This document shows positions 63,445 through 64,000 of a stretch of DNA of 64,000 nt, piece by piece. The stretch comes from Thermobifida fusca NBRC 14071 = JCM 3263 (GTDB taxonomy: Bacteria > Actinomycetota > Actinomycetes > Streptosporangiales > Streptosporangiaceae), in contig NZ_BCWB01000042.1 in assembly GCF_001592045.1 (NCBI RefSeq), positions 30,859 through 94,858 of the forward strand, in the 5' to 3' direction. Position 1 is the first letter of the stretch; every line of letters starts with the position of its first letter. A model generated the notes under the pieces. That model had not been told where the DNA came from. It ran no database searches and worked only from the letters and a program-made list of their open reading frames with translations. The position numbers and the translations under genes are program-made.

Positions 63445-64000
63445 GCGATCGCCTCCGCGGGGGTCGCGGCCTGTTCGGCCTCGTGGTGGGCAAGGATTCC
63501 GCGGCGGACGCAGTCCAGCAGTTCAGCCAGTTCAGCGTCGCTGTAGGTGAGTGCCGGGACGAGCTGCACCCCTGAGGGGCCGGGGTGGACGATCGCTCCT
63601 GCGTCGCGGATTGCGGCGACGAGGGCGGGCACCCGGTGCTGCGGGAGCGGTGCGCCGGAGGCGTCCGCGATGCGCAGCGAGCGGAAGCAGCCGACCCCGG
63701 TGGTGCCGATGATCTGCGGCATTTCTGCCATGAGCTCCGCGATACCGGCACCCAGTTTTTCGCCGAGCGCTTGGCCTGCGGCGACAGCGTCCAGTCGGCG
63801 CATTTCAGCGATGGTTGCGCTGATCGCCGCACAGGTGAGGGGGGTGGCGCCTTGGGTCTCGGCGTGGGAGAGCACCGCGTCGTGTTCGGTGAAGGCGTCC
63901 GCGACACGCTGGGAGACGATGACGGCCGAGGCCGGGCAGGTGCCGTTGGTGAGCCCTTTCGAAGTGATCAGCAGGTCAGGCTGTTCCGGCCAGCGCTGGG
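63441..64000 (-). CDS. Class III PLP aminotransferase (daptide MpaD-like), N-terminus outside window
   Basis: The last 186 residues are visible; the frame is open to the window edge. The PLP Lys motif is PDLLITSKGLTNGTCPASAV, followed by AFTEHDAVLSHAETQGATPL (the THG-like phosphate region) and a C-terminal small domain (VGCFRSLRIADASG, GAIVHPGPSGVQLVPALTYS). It should transaminate the ketone left after Thr decarboxylation to give a C-terminal amine. It overlaps the dehydrogenase by 4 bases. The remaining enzymes expected for daptides (recognition protein, N-methyltransferase) would lie beyond the right edge if present. Confidence 0.88.
   Translation of the reverse strand, partial: QRWPEQPDLLITSKGLTNGTCPASAVIVSQRVADAFTEHDAVLSHAETQGATPLTCAAISATIAEMRRLDAVAAGQALGEKLGAGIAELMAEMPQIIGTTGVGCFRSLRIADASGAPLPQHRVPALVAAIRDAGAIVHPGPSGVQLVPALTYSDAELAELLDCVRRGILAHHEAEQAATPAEAIA

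Noticed and set aside
61345..63546. Plus-strand frame of 733 residues across the precursor array and dehydrogenase
   Set aside because: Repetitive because it is antisense to the tandem precursors. Ribosome-binding sites and leader conservation are on the minus strand.

Overview
The window reads as the chromosome of a high-GC actinobacterium. Pointers are an IdeR/DtxR regulator, DUF397, DUF2530, DUF2637, DUF3027 and DUF3263 proteins, AfsR/SARP regulation, a CIRCE-controlled groL without groES beside it, otsA/otsB, and strong G/C bias at third codon positions. The gene set resembles a thermophilic Nocardiopsaceae such as Thermobifida, but I could not confirm the species.

Layout. 0-25 kb is mostly housekeeping: YcaQ-type glycosylase, thiolase, YihY membrane protein, PAS-GAF-PP2C phosphatase, IdeR, PdxH, citrate synthase, SerC, GDPD, ThpR, MFS/MarR pair, purine permease, methyltransferase, sacsin-like ATPase, AIM24, DUF3027 and a cold-shock protein. 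25.1-26.0 kb has no convincing gene. 26-35 kb holds small membrane proteins, a Nudix hydrolase, groL with two CIRCE operators, an operon of a threonine-synthase-like enzyme and a CysO-like sulfur carrier behind a SAM-I riboswitch (probable homocysteine/methionine route), trehalose synthesis genes and a SAM hydrolase. At 35.8-38.1 kb two convergent exported or cytosolic hydrolase homologues both lack their catalytic serine.

39.05-43.07 kb is a small decayed integrative element. It sits in a tRNA-Thr gene and is bounded by a 47-bp direct repeat of the tRNA 3' part. It carries a frameshifted tyrosine integrase, a frameshifted HTH regulator with a DUF397 partner, an operon of four tiny genes, a truncated phage gene, and a one-spacer type I-E-like CRISPR miniarray. 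43-50 kb returns to housekeeping (rlmB, cysS, DUF2637 protein, acyl-CoA dehydrogenase).

50-64 kb is a RiPP (ribosomally made, modified peptide) gene cluster and the highlight of the window. On the minus strand, in transcription order and largely translationally coupled, it has: a class III aminotransferase (cut by the window edge), an iron-ADH-fold dehydrogenase, five tandem precursor peptides that share a leader and all end in Thr, a small membrane protein, an ABC exporter, an M50 protease with a PqqD-like N-terminus, a class III lanthipeptide synthetase (LanKC), a YcaO protein ending in PxPxP, and a 23-residue micropeptide ending in Cys. A large SARP/AfsR regulator and an NTF2-like protein flank it. 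The dehydrogenase, aminotransferase, M50 protease and Thr-ended precursors match the daptide class, in which the C-terminal Thr becomes a diamine. Combining this with LanKC and YcaO in one operon suggests a hybrid RiPP. An 11-bp-period direct repeat upstream of both the NTF2-like gene and the micropeptide gene looks like a SARP binding site that ties the ends of the locus together.
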